From Oscillospiraceae bacterium (lineage in GTDB: Bacteria; Bacillota; Clostridia; Oscillospirales; Oscillospiraceae): a stretch of DNA of 13,245 nt. Shown here piece by piece: positions 1-6,648 of this stretch. Position 1 is the first letter of the stretch, and each line of letters opens with the position of its first letter. The stretch spans positions 1 through 13,245 of the forward strand of contig JAIRRO010000126.1 of assembly GCA_031255955.1 (NCBI GenBank), written 5' to 3'. The notes beneath the pieces were generated by a model. It did not search any database and had not been told where the DNA came from. It saw only the letters and a list, made by a program, of their open reading frames with translations. A program made the position numbers and the translations under genes.

Positions 1-1704
1 AGCGTCCGCTGTGTCGATACGCACGGAAGCGCCGACGGCTTGCGTGTGGACGAGCCCGACTGGGACGCCGTGATATCAGAGCATGGCGGCTGGCTTTCGG
101 ACGCGGACGCCCTGACGGCGGCGGAGGTATATTCCATATTCACCGGCTCCCCCTGCGAAAAGCGCTTCAAGTCTCTGGCAGAGGAATATTTCAAGCTGCC
201 CTGCGTGTGCGCGGGCGAGCTTACCACGGGGCTCAACGTGCTTGTGCGCGCCGCCACGGCGCTGCTGAACGCCAGAATGTCCCCGATAGTGCGCGAGTTT
301 GTGGAAGCCGCCTCGGCGGACTTCGCCTCCAGAGGGTGCAACGCCCCCGTGATGATTGTTCGGAGCGATGGCAGCCTTATGTCCTCAGAGCTATCGGGTC
401 TGCGTCCCGTGGAAACGATTCTCTCCGGTCCCGCCGCCAGCGTGTTGGCGGGAAAGAGCTTTTGCGAGGCTCGGGATTATATCGTCGTCGATATGGGCGG
501 CACGACAACGGATATATCCGTTGTTCTCGGCGGCAAGGCGGTGACGGCGGAGAGCGGCATAGAAATCGGCGGGTGGAAAACCTCTGTGCGGGGCGTTCGC
601 GTCACGCCGTTTGCACTCGGCGGCGACAGCGCCGTCCGATTAAAGGACGGTAGGCTCACTCTTTTTCCGCGCCGTGTGACGCCGCTGTGCGTGGCGTCGC
701 GCCGCTGGTCACAAATAAAGCCCCGGCTTGCGCGACTGATAGAGCAGGATCATATAAATCAGTTCCCGCTGCATGAGTTTTTCTATCTTGTGCGCGAGCC
801 GGCGGCGCAAAAAAGCTATGACGCGGACGAGCGCGCCTTAATTAACGCGTTGCGTGACGGTCCCTGTATGCTCGGCGATTTGGGCGATATCGGCATCGAT
901 CTTTATCATTTCGACGGAGAGCGGCTGGAATCAGAGGGCGTAATAATGCGCTGCGGACTGACGCCCACCGATTTTATGCACATAAAGGGCGATTACACAG
1001 AGTTTGACGGCGAAGCGTCGCGGCTGGCTGCGCGCTATCTCCTGCGCTCGATGGAGCGCGAGGACTCGCCTGAAAGCATACTCGCGCTGGCGGACGAGCT
1101 GTATCACGCGGCGGAGGGTCTGCTATATGAAAATCTTCTCCGTGTGATTCTCGCCCACGAATATCCTGAAAAATTCGGGCGCGGCATCGACGCGCAAATG
1201 GAATTTCTCATCAGGCAGACGTGGGAAAATCGCGACAGCGGCGGTGCGGATTCACTACTGCGTCACTCCTTTGGCGCGGGCGCCGCGCTGGTGGGCATCG
1301 GAGCGCCGACGCACGTGTTTCTGCCCGCGGCGGCTCGCGCCTTGGGCGCACAGTGTGTTCTGCCGGAGCATGCCGAGGTCGCAAACGCACTGGGGGCGCT
1401 GAAGGCGGATATAAACGCCATTGTGCGCGTGGAAATATCGCAGCGTCCGGCGTCGTCGGGAGAAACCTTTTATATCGTTCATTCGCCGACAGGCAGCGAG
1501 CGCTTCACCGACGCGGAGGAGGCTAAAAAGACCGCGCTGGCGGCGGCGGAGGCTGCTGCCATGCGGGAAGCGCGCCTGCGCGGCGGCACGGGGAAATTAG
1601 AGGCGAACACATACATACAAACGCGCAACACCGTCAGCCGCTGGGGAATGGACGTCACCCTCGGCGCCGTGGCTGTGTCCGAGGTGGCGGTACACTTGGG
1701 ATAA
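1..1704 (+). CDS. Hydantoinase/oxoprolinase (HyuA) family protein, 5'-truncated by the window edge
   Basis: Frame 1 is open from the first base to the TAA at 1702-1704, giving 567 visible residues. The gene starts before the window. The visible part contains the ATPase-like core of the HyuA/acetone carboxylase beta/5-oxoprolinase family: a phosphate-loop motif VVDMGGTTTDISVV at visible residues 162-175, preceded by LSGPAASVLAG, and a later VGIGAPTHVFLPAAAR segment with the Gly/Pro-rich loop typical of the family. The N-terminal DxGGTxTD motif is missing, so roughly 100-180 residues probably lie upstream. Known family members couple ATP hydrolysis to opening or carboxylation of cyclic amides or ketones; the substrate here cannot be told. 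No HyuB-type partner follows, since the next gene is a penicillin-binding protein, so this may be one of the stand-alone HyuA-like proteins of anaerobes. The family call is firm; the specific reaction is unknown. Confidence 0.88.
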   Translation, partial: SVRCVDTHGSADGLRVDEPDWDAVISEHGGWLSDADALTAAEVYSIFTGSPCEKRFKSLAEEYFKLPCVCAGELTTGLNVLVRAATALLNARMSPIVREFVEAASADFASRGCNAPVMIVRSDGSLMSSELSGLRPVETILSGPAASVLAGKSFCEARDYIVVDMGGTTTDISVVLGGKAVTAESGIEIGGWKTSVRGVRVTPFALGGDSAVRLKDGRLTLFPRRVTPLCVASRRWSQIKPRLARLIEQDHINQFPLHEFFYLVREPAAQKSYDADERALINALRDGPCMLGDLGDIGIDLYHFDGERLESEGVIMRCGLTPTDFMHIKGDYTEFDGEASRLAARYLLRSMEREDSPESILALADELYHAAEGLLYENLLRVILAHEYPEKFGRGIDAQMEFLIRQTWENRDSGGADSLLRHSFGAGAALVGIGAPTHVFLPAAARALGAQCVLPEHAEVANALGALKADINAIVRVEISQRPASSGETFYIVHSPTGSERFTDAEEAKKTALAAAEAAAMREARLRGGTGKLEANTYIQTRNTVSRWGMDVTLGAVAVSEVAVHLG

Positions 1705-1711
1705 GCCGCTA

Positions 1712-1778
1712 TATTGACAGGCTGTATTGACATCGTGTGATATAATTGAAAAAGTGTGATATAATTAAAATATCACAC
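1712..1778 (+). promoter_or_regulatory. Promoter/operator region of the PBP gene: two extended -10 elements and a palindrome
   Basis: Two copies of GTGTGATATAATT lie 19 bases apart (1735-1747 and 1754-1766). Each contains a perfect TATAAT (1741-1746, 1760-1765) preceded by TGA, that is, an extended -10. Upstream, TATTGACA occurs twice (1712-1719, 1725-1732), but neither TTGACA sits 16-18 bases from a TATAAT (spacings 21, 8 and 27), so the -10 elements probably work in extended form. The second copy is the left arm of a perfect inverted repeat, GTGTGATAT-N7-ATATCACAC (1754-1778), which covers the second -10 and looks like an operator. Start sites near 1753 and 1772 would give leaders of about 45-65 bases. 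The promoter call is well supported; the operator role is inferred. Confidence 0.7.
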
Positions 1779-1815
1779 GGTGGTTTAACGGCGTTTCAAA
1801 ATCGGAGGCAGCGTT

Positions 1816-4209
1816 TTGGACAAGAAATACATCGCATATATCACTCGCGGGGCGCAGGCTGTTTCCGGCGTGTTTTCTGTTGTCTCGCGGGCTATGCTCA
1901 CCGTCCTGCTCATCGTGATTTTAACGCTTGTATGCTTCGCCTGCATCTTCACCGTTTACGTCAAAACAGCCCTGACCCGCACGCTTGAGCTGGATCTTGA
2001 CGATTTTTCCGCCAATCTTTCAAGCGTCATCTATTATCTCAACGACGAGGGCGAGCCTGTCGAGCTTACCACCATCCAAGGCACTGAATTTCGCATATGG
2101 CTTGAATACAACGAAATCCCCAAAAACGTCGAGCACGCGCTTGTCGCCATTGAGGATAAGCGCTTTTACGAGCATCGCGGCGTGGACTGGTATCGAAGCA
2201 CAGCGGCGCTGGTTAATATGTTCCTGCGGCTGCGCGATAATTTCGGCGGCTCCACCATCACCCAGCAGCTCATTAAAAACGTCACGATGGATGACGAGGG
2301 CACAGTGACGCGAAAGCTTCAGGAAATCTTCCGCGCCCTTGATTTTGAACACCGCTACAGCAAGTCGGAAATTGTTCAGTGGTATCTCAATGTCGTGTTC
2401 TGGGGCAAAGGCTCATACGGCATCGCGGCGGCGGCGGACACCTATTTCGGCAAGGATATATCAGAACTGTCCATTGCGGAAATCGCCTCCCTCATCGCCA
2501 TACCGAACAACCCCTCGAAATACAACCCCTATTCCTACCCCGAAAACAACAAGTCGCGGCAGGAGGATATCCTCAGCGAGATGTATATTCAGGGCTATAT
2601 CACCAAATACGAATACGAATCGGCGATGATAGAGGAGCTTGAATTTAAGCAGGGGCAAAAGACCATCAACAACCAGCTGATAAACACGTGGTTTGAGGAA
2701 GCCGTTATTGACGAGGCGGCAACAGACCTTGCGGAGCTGCGCGGCATATCCAAGGACGCGGCGCTTATGCTGCTCTCCCGCGGCGGATACAGCATTTATT
2801 CCACATTTAAGCCGAGTGTGCAAAAGGCTCTTGACGATGTATACATGGACATAGAAAAGCTCCCGAAAACCACAGGTTCGAAGCAGCAGCTGCTGTCTGC
2901 GATGATAATCGTTGACCCCTACACGGGGCATACGGCGGGAATGTCCGGCAACATCGGCGAGAAAAACGCCAACCGCCTGTTAAACTGGGCGACGATGGAC
3001 TTAGGGCGGCGCCCCCCCGGCTCATCGATAAAGCCGATTGCCGTCTACGCGCCCGCTATGGAGGCGGGAATCATCACCCCCGACACGAAATATGACGATT
3101 CCTCAAGCATTGTTTTGCAGGGCAGAAAGGACGGCTGGGTTCCCAAAAACGACGACGGTGGATATCTCGGCGTGATAAACATCAGGCGGGCAATAGTGCG
3201 CTCCCGCAACACAATATCGGTGCAGGTGCTGGACAAGCTGACCCCCGCTGAGTCCTTCAGATTTATGACGGACAAGCTCGGGCTTAACCTGCTCCCCGCC
3301 GACGAGGATTACGCCCCGCTGGGGCTGGGACAGCTTACGGTGGGCGCGACGCCGCGTGAGATGGCGTCGGCGTATACGATGTTCGCAAACGCGGGCGTCC
3401 GTATGGAGGCAATCACATATACCACGATACTTGACCGTTCCGGCAACGTCGTTTTTGAGAATATGCCCGTGCAATCCGTCGCCATCGGCGAAAAAACAGC
3501 CTATTGGATGACAAGCATCTTAAACGACGCGGCGGTGAGCGGCACCGGCTCAGAAGCCAACCTAGGCTCTATGCCCACAGCCGGAAAAACAGGCACCGCG
3601 GGAGAAAGCAAAGATCGCTGGTTCGTCGGCTATACACCGTATTATGTCGCGGCGACGTGGTGCGGGTACAGCACCCCGGAGCAGATAAAAATGGCGTCCG
3701 GACGCGGCAACCCCGCCTCGCAGATATGGAAGCGCGTAATGTCCGCCGTCCATGAAGGCTTGCCCAAACGCGATTTCTCCGTGCCGTCGGACACATATCT
3801 GAAGCCTGTCCCCGGCATTAAGGAAGCGGAATACACCGTGACATATCAAACGGAGCGCGGTACCGTCTTCCTCACAGAGACGGAAAGCGCGCGCGTCGGC
3901 TCCGCCGTTACCGTCACTGCGCCGAGCTTCACGGATTTTGACATCATCGGCGAGTCCTCCCGCACCATCACAATAAGCGAGAACACCTCGCTTAACGAAA
4001 TCACCTTTGTTTACAGGCACAATCCTGTCGCGACAACGCCGCCGCCGCCAACAATGGCTCCGCCGCCCTCCGAAGAACCCTCGACGCCGGACCCGACGCA
4101 GCCCGACGACACGGACACACCCGCGCCGCCGACATCAACACCAACCTCCACACCTACATCAACGCCGATCGTCACACCCCCGGAGGCTTCGGCGACGCCC
4201 TCCGCGTGA
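1816..4209 (+). CDS. Class A penicillin-binding protein (PBP1A-like) with C-terminal MucBP-like domain and TSTP tail
   Basis: Bifunctional peptidoglycan synthase of 797 residues that polymerises glycan strands from lipid II and cross-links them outside the membrane. TTG start chosen because GGAGG at 1804-1808 lies 7 bases upstream. Order: short cytoplasmic end; membrane anchor at about 26-48; GT51 glycosyltransferase with catalytic Glu113 (AIEDKRFYEH), GGSTITQQL at 144-152 and second Glu170, 57 residues apart as in E. coli PBP1b; transpeptidase with SSIK (Ser403 nucleophile, Lys406), SRN 463-465 and KTGT 591-594. After the transpeptidase comes an extra domain at about 672-735 (YTVTYQTERGTVFL...ITFVYRHN) resembling MucBP/Ig-like wall domains, then a Pro/Thr/Ser-rich tail (740-797) with three TSTP units near 773-784. 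All catalytic residues are present. Followed after 54 bases by a MerR-type regulator. The enzyme call is certain; the MucBP-like assignment is by pattern only. Confidence 0.96.
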   Translation: MDKKYIAYITRGAQAVSGVFSVVSRAMLTVLLIVILTLVCFACIFTVYVKTALTRTLELDLDDFSANLSSVIYYLNDEGEPVELTTIQGTEFRIWLEYNEIPKNVEHALVAIEDKRFYEHRGVDWYRSTAALVNMFLRLRDNFGGSTITQQLIKNVTMDDEGTVTRKLQEIFRALDFEHRYSKSEIVQWYLNVVFWGKGSYGIAAAADTYFGKDISELSIAEIASLIAIPNNPSKYNPYSYPENNKSRQEDILSEMYIQGYITKYEYESAMIEELEFKQGQKTINNQLINTWFEEAVIDEAATDLAELRGISKDAALMLLSRGGYSIYSTFKPSVQKALDDVYMDIEKLPKTTGSKQQLLSAMIIVDPYTGHTAGMSGNIGEKNANRLLNWATMDLGRRPPGSSIKPIAVYAPAMEAGIITPDTKYDDSSSIVLQGRKDGWVPKNDDGGYLGVINIRRAIVRSRNTISVQVLDKLTPAESFRFMTDKLGLNLLPADEDYAPLGLGQLTVGATPREMASAYTMFANAGVRMEAITYTTILDRSGNVVFENMPVQSVAIGEKTAYWMTSILNDAAVSGTGSEANLGSMPTAGKTGTAGESKDRWFVGYTPYYVAATWCGYSTPEQIKMASGRGNPASQIWKRVMSAVHEGLPKRDFSVPSDTYLKPVPGIKEAEYTVTYQTERGTVFLTETESARVGSAVTVTAPSFTDFDIIGESSRTITISENTSLNEITFVYRHNPVATTPPPPTMAPPPSEEPSTPDPTQPDDTDTPAPPTSTPTSTPTSTPIVTPPEASATPSA

Positions 4210-4263
4210 ATGAACAAACAACGGCACCAGCCGTGGAAATATCTTATTCCGGGTGATTGAGCT

Positions 4264-5076
4264 ATGAAGTATAAAATCGGCGAAGTGGCGCGCATACTCG
4301 GCATATCCGCCGACCTGATCCGCTACTATGAGGAAAAGGGCGTTGTCTCTCCCGCGAAGGACCCTATGAACAATTACCGCTACTATGACACGTGGGATAT
4401 AAACTATCTCATCGATTGCCTGTGGTATAAAAATTTCGGCTTCGGCATCGAGCGCGTGGCGAGCATGGTGACGGAATGCGGCTTCGATTCGCTGCTGGAT
4501 ACGCTTGACGGCAAGCGGAAGGAGCTTCAAACCTCCATCCGTCGACAAAAGCTGCTTTTGCAACGTATTCAACGCTTTCAAGAGCGGCTGGCGAACACAA
4601 AAAAGCTGGTTGGCATATGCGACACGCGTGACTGCGCAGGATTTTTCTATTATCTCAACCGCCGGAATTCCGAGTACGACAACCACACGAAAACGCTTGA
4701 GCTGTCGCGCCGCTGGCTGAAATATATGCCATTCACGCGGCGGTATTTTGAAATACCGGCGGAAGCGCTGTCCGGCGGCGCGGATGAACACGCTTGGGGC
4801 TTTTCCATTGCCTCGCAATACATCAGCGAGCTGGGCGTGGATATATCCCCGCCCGTGCGCGAGATGACGCCGCGCCAATGCGTCCATTCGGCGTTTAAGA
4901 GCGCGGGACGCGATAGATTCTCCGCGAAAAAGCTGGACTTTTTATTAAGCTACGCCCGCGAAAACGGACTTGAACCCGTCGGAGGCGCATTCGGCAACCT
5001 TGCGTGCAGCGTCACCGAAAACGGCGAGCAAACCGGATATTTTGAGGTGTGGCTGCCCGTAAGGGGGATTTTGTAG
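4264..5076 (+). CDS. MerR-family transcriptional regulator with GyrI-like effector-binding domain
   Basis: A 270-residue protein close in length and layout to BmrR/BltR-type activators. Residues 1-70 form the MerR winged-helix DNA-binding domain (KIGEVARILGISADLIRYYEEKG, then a wing with NYRYYD). Residues about 80-118 are a charged helix that fits the dimerising coiled coil. Residues about 145-270 resemble the GyrI-like small-molecule-binding fold, ending in GYFEVWLPV. ATG at 4264 is preceded by GGGTGAT (4251-4257), a partial match to the anti-SD. No promoter is visible in the 54 bases after the PBP gene, only a small hairpin (ACGGC-N4-GCCGT, 4221-4234) without a T-run, so it is probably co-transcribed with the PBP. 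No classic 19-20 bp spacer MerR promoter lies nearby, so its target is unknown. A role in envelope or drug stress is suggested by context only. Confidence 0.9.
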   Translation: MKYKIGEVARILGISADLIRYYEEKGVVSPAKDPMNNYRYYDTWDINYLIDCLWYKNFGFGIERVASMVTECGFDSLLDTLDGKRKELQTSIRRQKLLLQRIQRFQERLANTKKLVGICDTRDCAGFFYYLNRRNSEYDNHTKTLELSRRWLKYMPFTRRYFEIPAEALSGGADEHAWGFSIASQYISELGVDISPPVREMTPRQCVHSAFKSAGRDRFSAKKLDFLLSYARENGLEPVGGAFGNLACSVTENGEQTGYFEVWLPVRGIL

Positions 5077-5096
5077 GGGGATTCTAAGCAGAACAT

Positions 5097-5131
5097 AAAA
5101 AAACAAAGGCGCGGGATTCCCCCGCGCCTTT
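5097..5131 (-). terminator. Intrinsic terminator for the LysM gene
   Basis: Perfect 11-bp inverted repeat AAAGGCGCGGG/CCCGCGCCTTT (5105-5115 and 5121-5131) with a 5-base loop. Read on the minus strand it is followed by a seven-T run (A-run 5097-5103 on plus), the classic form. It lies 38 bases after the LysM stop codon. On the plus strand only CCTTTGCC follows the stem, so termination of the converging MerR transcript here would be weaker. Confidence 0.9.
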
Positions 5132-5145
5132 GCCCTCGGATCATC

Positions 5146-5162
5146 TCGCCGCCGCGCGGCGA
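5146..5162. repeat. GC-rich hairpin between the LysM stop and its terminator
   Basis: TCGCCG-N5-CGGCGA (5146-5162) forms a short GC stem. On the plus strand it is followed by CGGCTTTTATTTTG, so it could help terminate the MerR transcript. It contains the 12-base palindrome CGCCGCGCGGCG (5150-5161), which also occurs at 5510-5521 and 7961-7972. A role is not proven. Confidence 0.4.
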
Positions 5163-5168
5163 CGGCTT

Positions 5169-5369
5169 TTATTTTGCCTTTTCGCGAATCTTCAGAATTT
5201 TCCCCGGCTCCACTCCGCCGCCCATCAGTTTGTTGAGGATTTTGAGTTCGTTGTATTTCTCCCCGTCCCCAAGCAGCTTTGCGGCTATGGAATACAGTGT
5301 GTCACCGGGCTTGACCTCATAGGTCTCGTACCCTTCGAATTCGCTTTTTTTCCTTCCGAACAGTGCCAT
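5169..5369 (-). CDS. Small cytoplasmic LysM-domain protein
   Basis: A 66-residue protein consisting almost entirely of one LysM domain: residues 17-61 begin YEVKPGDTLYSIA and end VEPGKILKI, with the usual GDTL and central NxL-type loop (ILNKL). An in-frame ATG nine bases further upstream (5378) directly abuts the GGAGG (5379-5383) with no spacing, so the ATG at 5369, 9 bases from the GGAGG, is the likely start. The N-terminus (MALFGRKKSEFEG) has no signal peptide or membrane helix, so as read it would be cytoplasmic or exported by an unknown route. LysM usually binds GlcNAc-containing polymers such as peptidoglycan. It has its own strong promoter and terminator and so is likely monocistronic. 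The domain is clear; the biological role is unknown. Confidence 0.88.
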   Translation of the reverse strand: MALFGRKKSEFEGYETYEVKPGDTLYSIAAKLLGDGEKYNELKILNKLMGGGVEPGKILKIREKAK

Positions 5370-5420
5370 TGAAAACATCCTCCATTTTACTTTATATTTA
5401 TTTGGATCCCTCTGTACATA

Positions 5421-5449
5421 TTTATACCAGCTTTATAGTTAATTGTCAA
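5421..5449 (-). promoter_or_regulatory. Near-consensus sigma-A promoter for the LysM gene
   Basis: On the minus strand TTGACA (5449-5444), a 17-base spacer and TATAAA (5426-5421), with TGG directly before the -10 (extended -10). The predicted start site near 5414 gives a leader of about 45 bases before the GGAGG and ATG at 5369. This is the best promoter match in the window. Confidence 0.85.
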
Positions 5450-5488
5450 CTACATTTTTCAGAAATCTTATTATTTTTTCTGACAGGC

Positions 5489-5959
5489 TTATTTGAAAGG
5501 TGCAGACGCCGCCGCGCGGCGCGACGCAAAAAAGGCCTCAAGCTCTGCGCGGCACTGTGTTTCAAGCACTCCGCCCGTGATAGCGGCGTCGTTCGGATAC
5601 TCCATAAAAAGATTGATTACGCTGCCGCACGCGCCGCTCACCGGTTCGCGCGCGCCGTAATATACCCGTGAAATCCTGGCGTTGATTATAGCTCCGGCGC
5701 ACATCGGGCAGGGCTCCAGCGTCACATATATATCGCAGCCGTCAAGCCGCCAACCGCCGCGCGCCTCTCCGGCTTCGCGAATGGCTTCAAGCTCCGCGTG
5801 CGCCGCGGCGTCGTGATTATTCTCCCGCCTGTTGCGTCCGCGTCCGATTATTTTTCCGTCGGGGTCAACAACCACGCAGCCGACGGGTATCTCTCCCTCC
5901 GCCGCCGCCGCGCGGGCTTGCGCTATCGCCGCCGACATATATTCATCCTGCTTCGGCAT
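5489..5959 (-). CDS. tadA: tRNA(adenosine-34) deaminase TadA
   Basis: A 156-residue zinc deaminase that converts adenosine at the wobble position of tRNA-Arg(ACG) to inosine. The cytidine-deaminase-fold motifs are intact: His54-Ala-Glu56 (HAELEAI), where His binds zinc and Glu shuttles protons, and Pro83-Cys84-Pro-Met-Cys87 (PCPMCAGAI), the two zinc cysteines. The VYYGAREP segment typical of TadA follows. ATG at 5959 chosen because GGCGGGAG lies just upstream; an in-frame ATG at 5983 has no well-placed binding site. Length fits the family (150-170). It lies 41 bases after ruvX on the same strand and probably shares its transcript. The last codons overlap a GC-rich palindrome at 5507-5521. No strong terminator is seen after it; only a weak A/T-rich inverted repeat at 5459-5482. 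Confidence 0.95.
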   Translation of the reverse strand: MPKQDEYMSAAIAQARAAAAEGEIPVGCVVVDPDGKIIGRGRNRRENNHDAAAHAELEAIREAGEARGGWRLDGCDIYVTLEPCPMCAGAIINARISRVYYGAREPVSGACGSVINLFMEYPNDAAITGGVLETQCRAELEAFFASRRAAASAPFK

Positions 5960-6000
5960 TTTGCTCCCGCCTTTATGTGTCATATCGCAGCCGATTGCCT

Positions 6001-6459
6001 TTACTGCTCCGGCGGCGTTTGTTCGCTGTGGTTCGCGAGATAGGCTAAATATCCTTCCAATATCAGGCTTGCCGCCACGGCGTCCAGCCGATTTTTACGC
6101 TTTTTGCCGTGTCTGCCTGTCCCCGTGAGGATTCTGTGCGCGTCAACCGTCGTGCGTCGCTCATCCCAAAGGGCAACGCTAAGCCCCATCTCACGAAGCG
6201 TTTCCGCAAAGGTCTGCGTTACCTCGGCGCGCGGTCCCAGCGTGCCGTCCATATTCCGCGGATAGCCAAGTGCCGCCATCTCCACATCGCGTTGGCGGGC
6301 AGCCGCAATCAGCTGCTTTGCAAGCGCGCGCGGATTGCGTTCCTCAATCACCCACGCCTCTCCTGTTATTGTCCTCGTCAGGTCGGAGATGGCTACACCC
6401 GTGCGCGTGTCACCATAATCAATTGCCATTATCCTCTTTATTTGCTGTTTCAGACTCAA
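6001..6459 (-). CDS. ruvX: RuvX/YqgF-family putative pre-16S rRNA nuclease
   Basis: A 152-residue RNase H-fold protein of the YqgF/RuvX family, which trims the 5' end of 16S rRNA precursor. Visible signatures: MAIDYGDTRTGVAISD (Asp14), GYPRNMDGTLGPRAE at 65-79, WDERRTT (Glu100) and NRLDAVAASLIL (Asp126), giving the acidic triad. The TTG at 6459 is the first possible start, since an in-frame TGA directly precedes it; GAGGTGA lies right against it. A start at the ATG of MAIDYGD (6429) is possible but would remove part of the first beta strand (KRIMAIDYG). First gene of the ruvX-tadA unit, with a structured leader upstream. In many Firmicutes ruvX follows alaS; here it stands apart, divergent from pyruvate carboxylase. 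Confidence 0.93.
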   Translation of the reverse strand: MSLKQQIKRIMAIDYGDTRTGVAISDLTRTITGEAWVIEERNPRALAKQLIAAARQRDVEMAALGYPRNMDGTLGPRAEVTQTFAETLREMGLSVALWDERRTTVDAHRILTGTGRHGKKRKNRLDAVAASLILEGYLAYLANHSEQTPPEQ

Positions 6460-6481
6460 TCACCTCATGATTATCGCTTGC

Positions 6482-6541
6482 CGCGAATAAATCGCGTCTT
6501 CGCTTACGTGCTATCGCACGGGGAACGCACCTGCGGGTGCG
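6482..6541 (-). promoter_or_regulatory. Three consecutive hairpins in the ruvX leader
   Basis: Three perfect small stem-loops lie in the predicted 5' leader of ruvX: CGCGA-N5-TCGCG (6482-6496), CGTGC-TATC-GCACG (6507-6520) and CGCACC-TGCG-GGTGCG (6526-6541). They occupy most of the leader, about 85 bases from the expected start site near 6544 to the TTG at 6459. No known riboswitch or T-box consensus was recognised. The stems are seen directly; a regulatory role is inferred. Confidence 0.45.
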
Positions 6542-6550
6542 GCTTGCGCT

Positions 6551-6580
6551 ATTATACATCATTCGGGTGGGGCGGGGCAA
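6551..6580 (-). promoter_or_regulatory. Promoter of ruvX-tadA
   Basis: Minus-strand TTGCCC (6580-6575), an 18-base spacer and a perfect TATAAT (6556-6551). The -35 is weak and the -10 strong. Its -35 faces the -35 of the divergent pyc promoter, about 32 bases away. Confidence 0.6.
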
Positions 6581-6612
6581 TTTTGCATTAAAATATTTTT
6601 TTAATTCATATC

Positions 6613-6641
6613 TTGCGTATTCTTTGCCGATATGATACACT
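6613..6641 (+). promoter_or_regulatory. Promoter of the pyruvate carboxylase gene
   Basis: TTGCGT (6613-6618), 17 bases, TACACT (6636-6641), with TGA directly before the -10 giving an extended -10. Alternative -10-like hexamers (TATGAT 6631, TATAAC 6641) overlap, so the exact start site, near 6648, is uncertain. Confidence 0.55.
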
Positions 6642-6648
6642 ATAACAC

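Noticed and set aside
1754..1778. CRP/FNR-type site (TGTGA...TCACA)
   Set aside because: The half-sites match, but they are separated by 13 bases, not the 6 required for a CRP site.
1746..1988. Possible 80-residue plus-strand protein upstream of and overlapping the PBP
   Set aside because: It begins inside the first -10 element and overlaps the PBP membrane anchor in another frame; no RBS is present.
4159..4887. Minus-strand open frame of about 240 codons opposite the MerR gene
   Set aside because: It overlaps two well-supported plus-strand genes and shows no protein family features.
5459..5482. Terminator after tadA (TCAGAAA...TTTCTGA)
   Set aside because: A 7-bp A/T-rich stem with a long loop and no GC core; too weak to call an intrinsic terminator.
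6419..6640. Possible 73-residue minus-strand protein upstream of ruvX
   Set aside because: It runs through the ruvX promoter and leader hairpins and overlaps the ruvX start in another frame; its Arg-rich composition looks non-coding and no RBS supports it.
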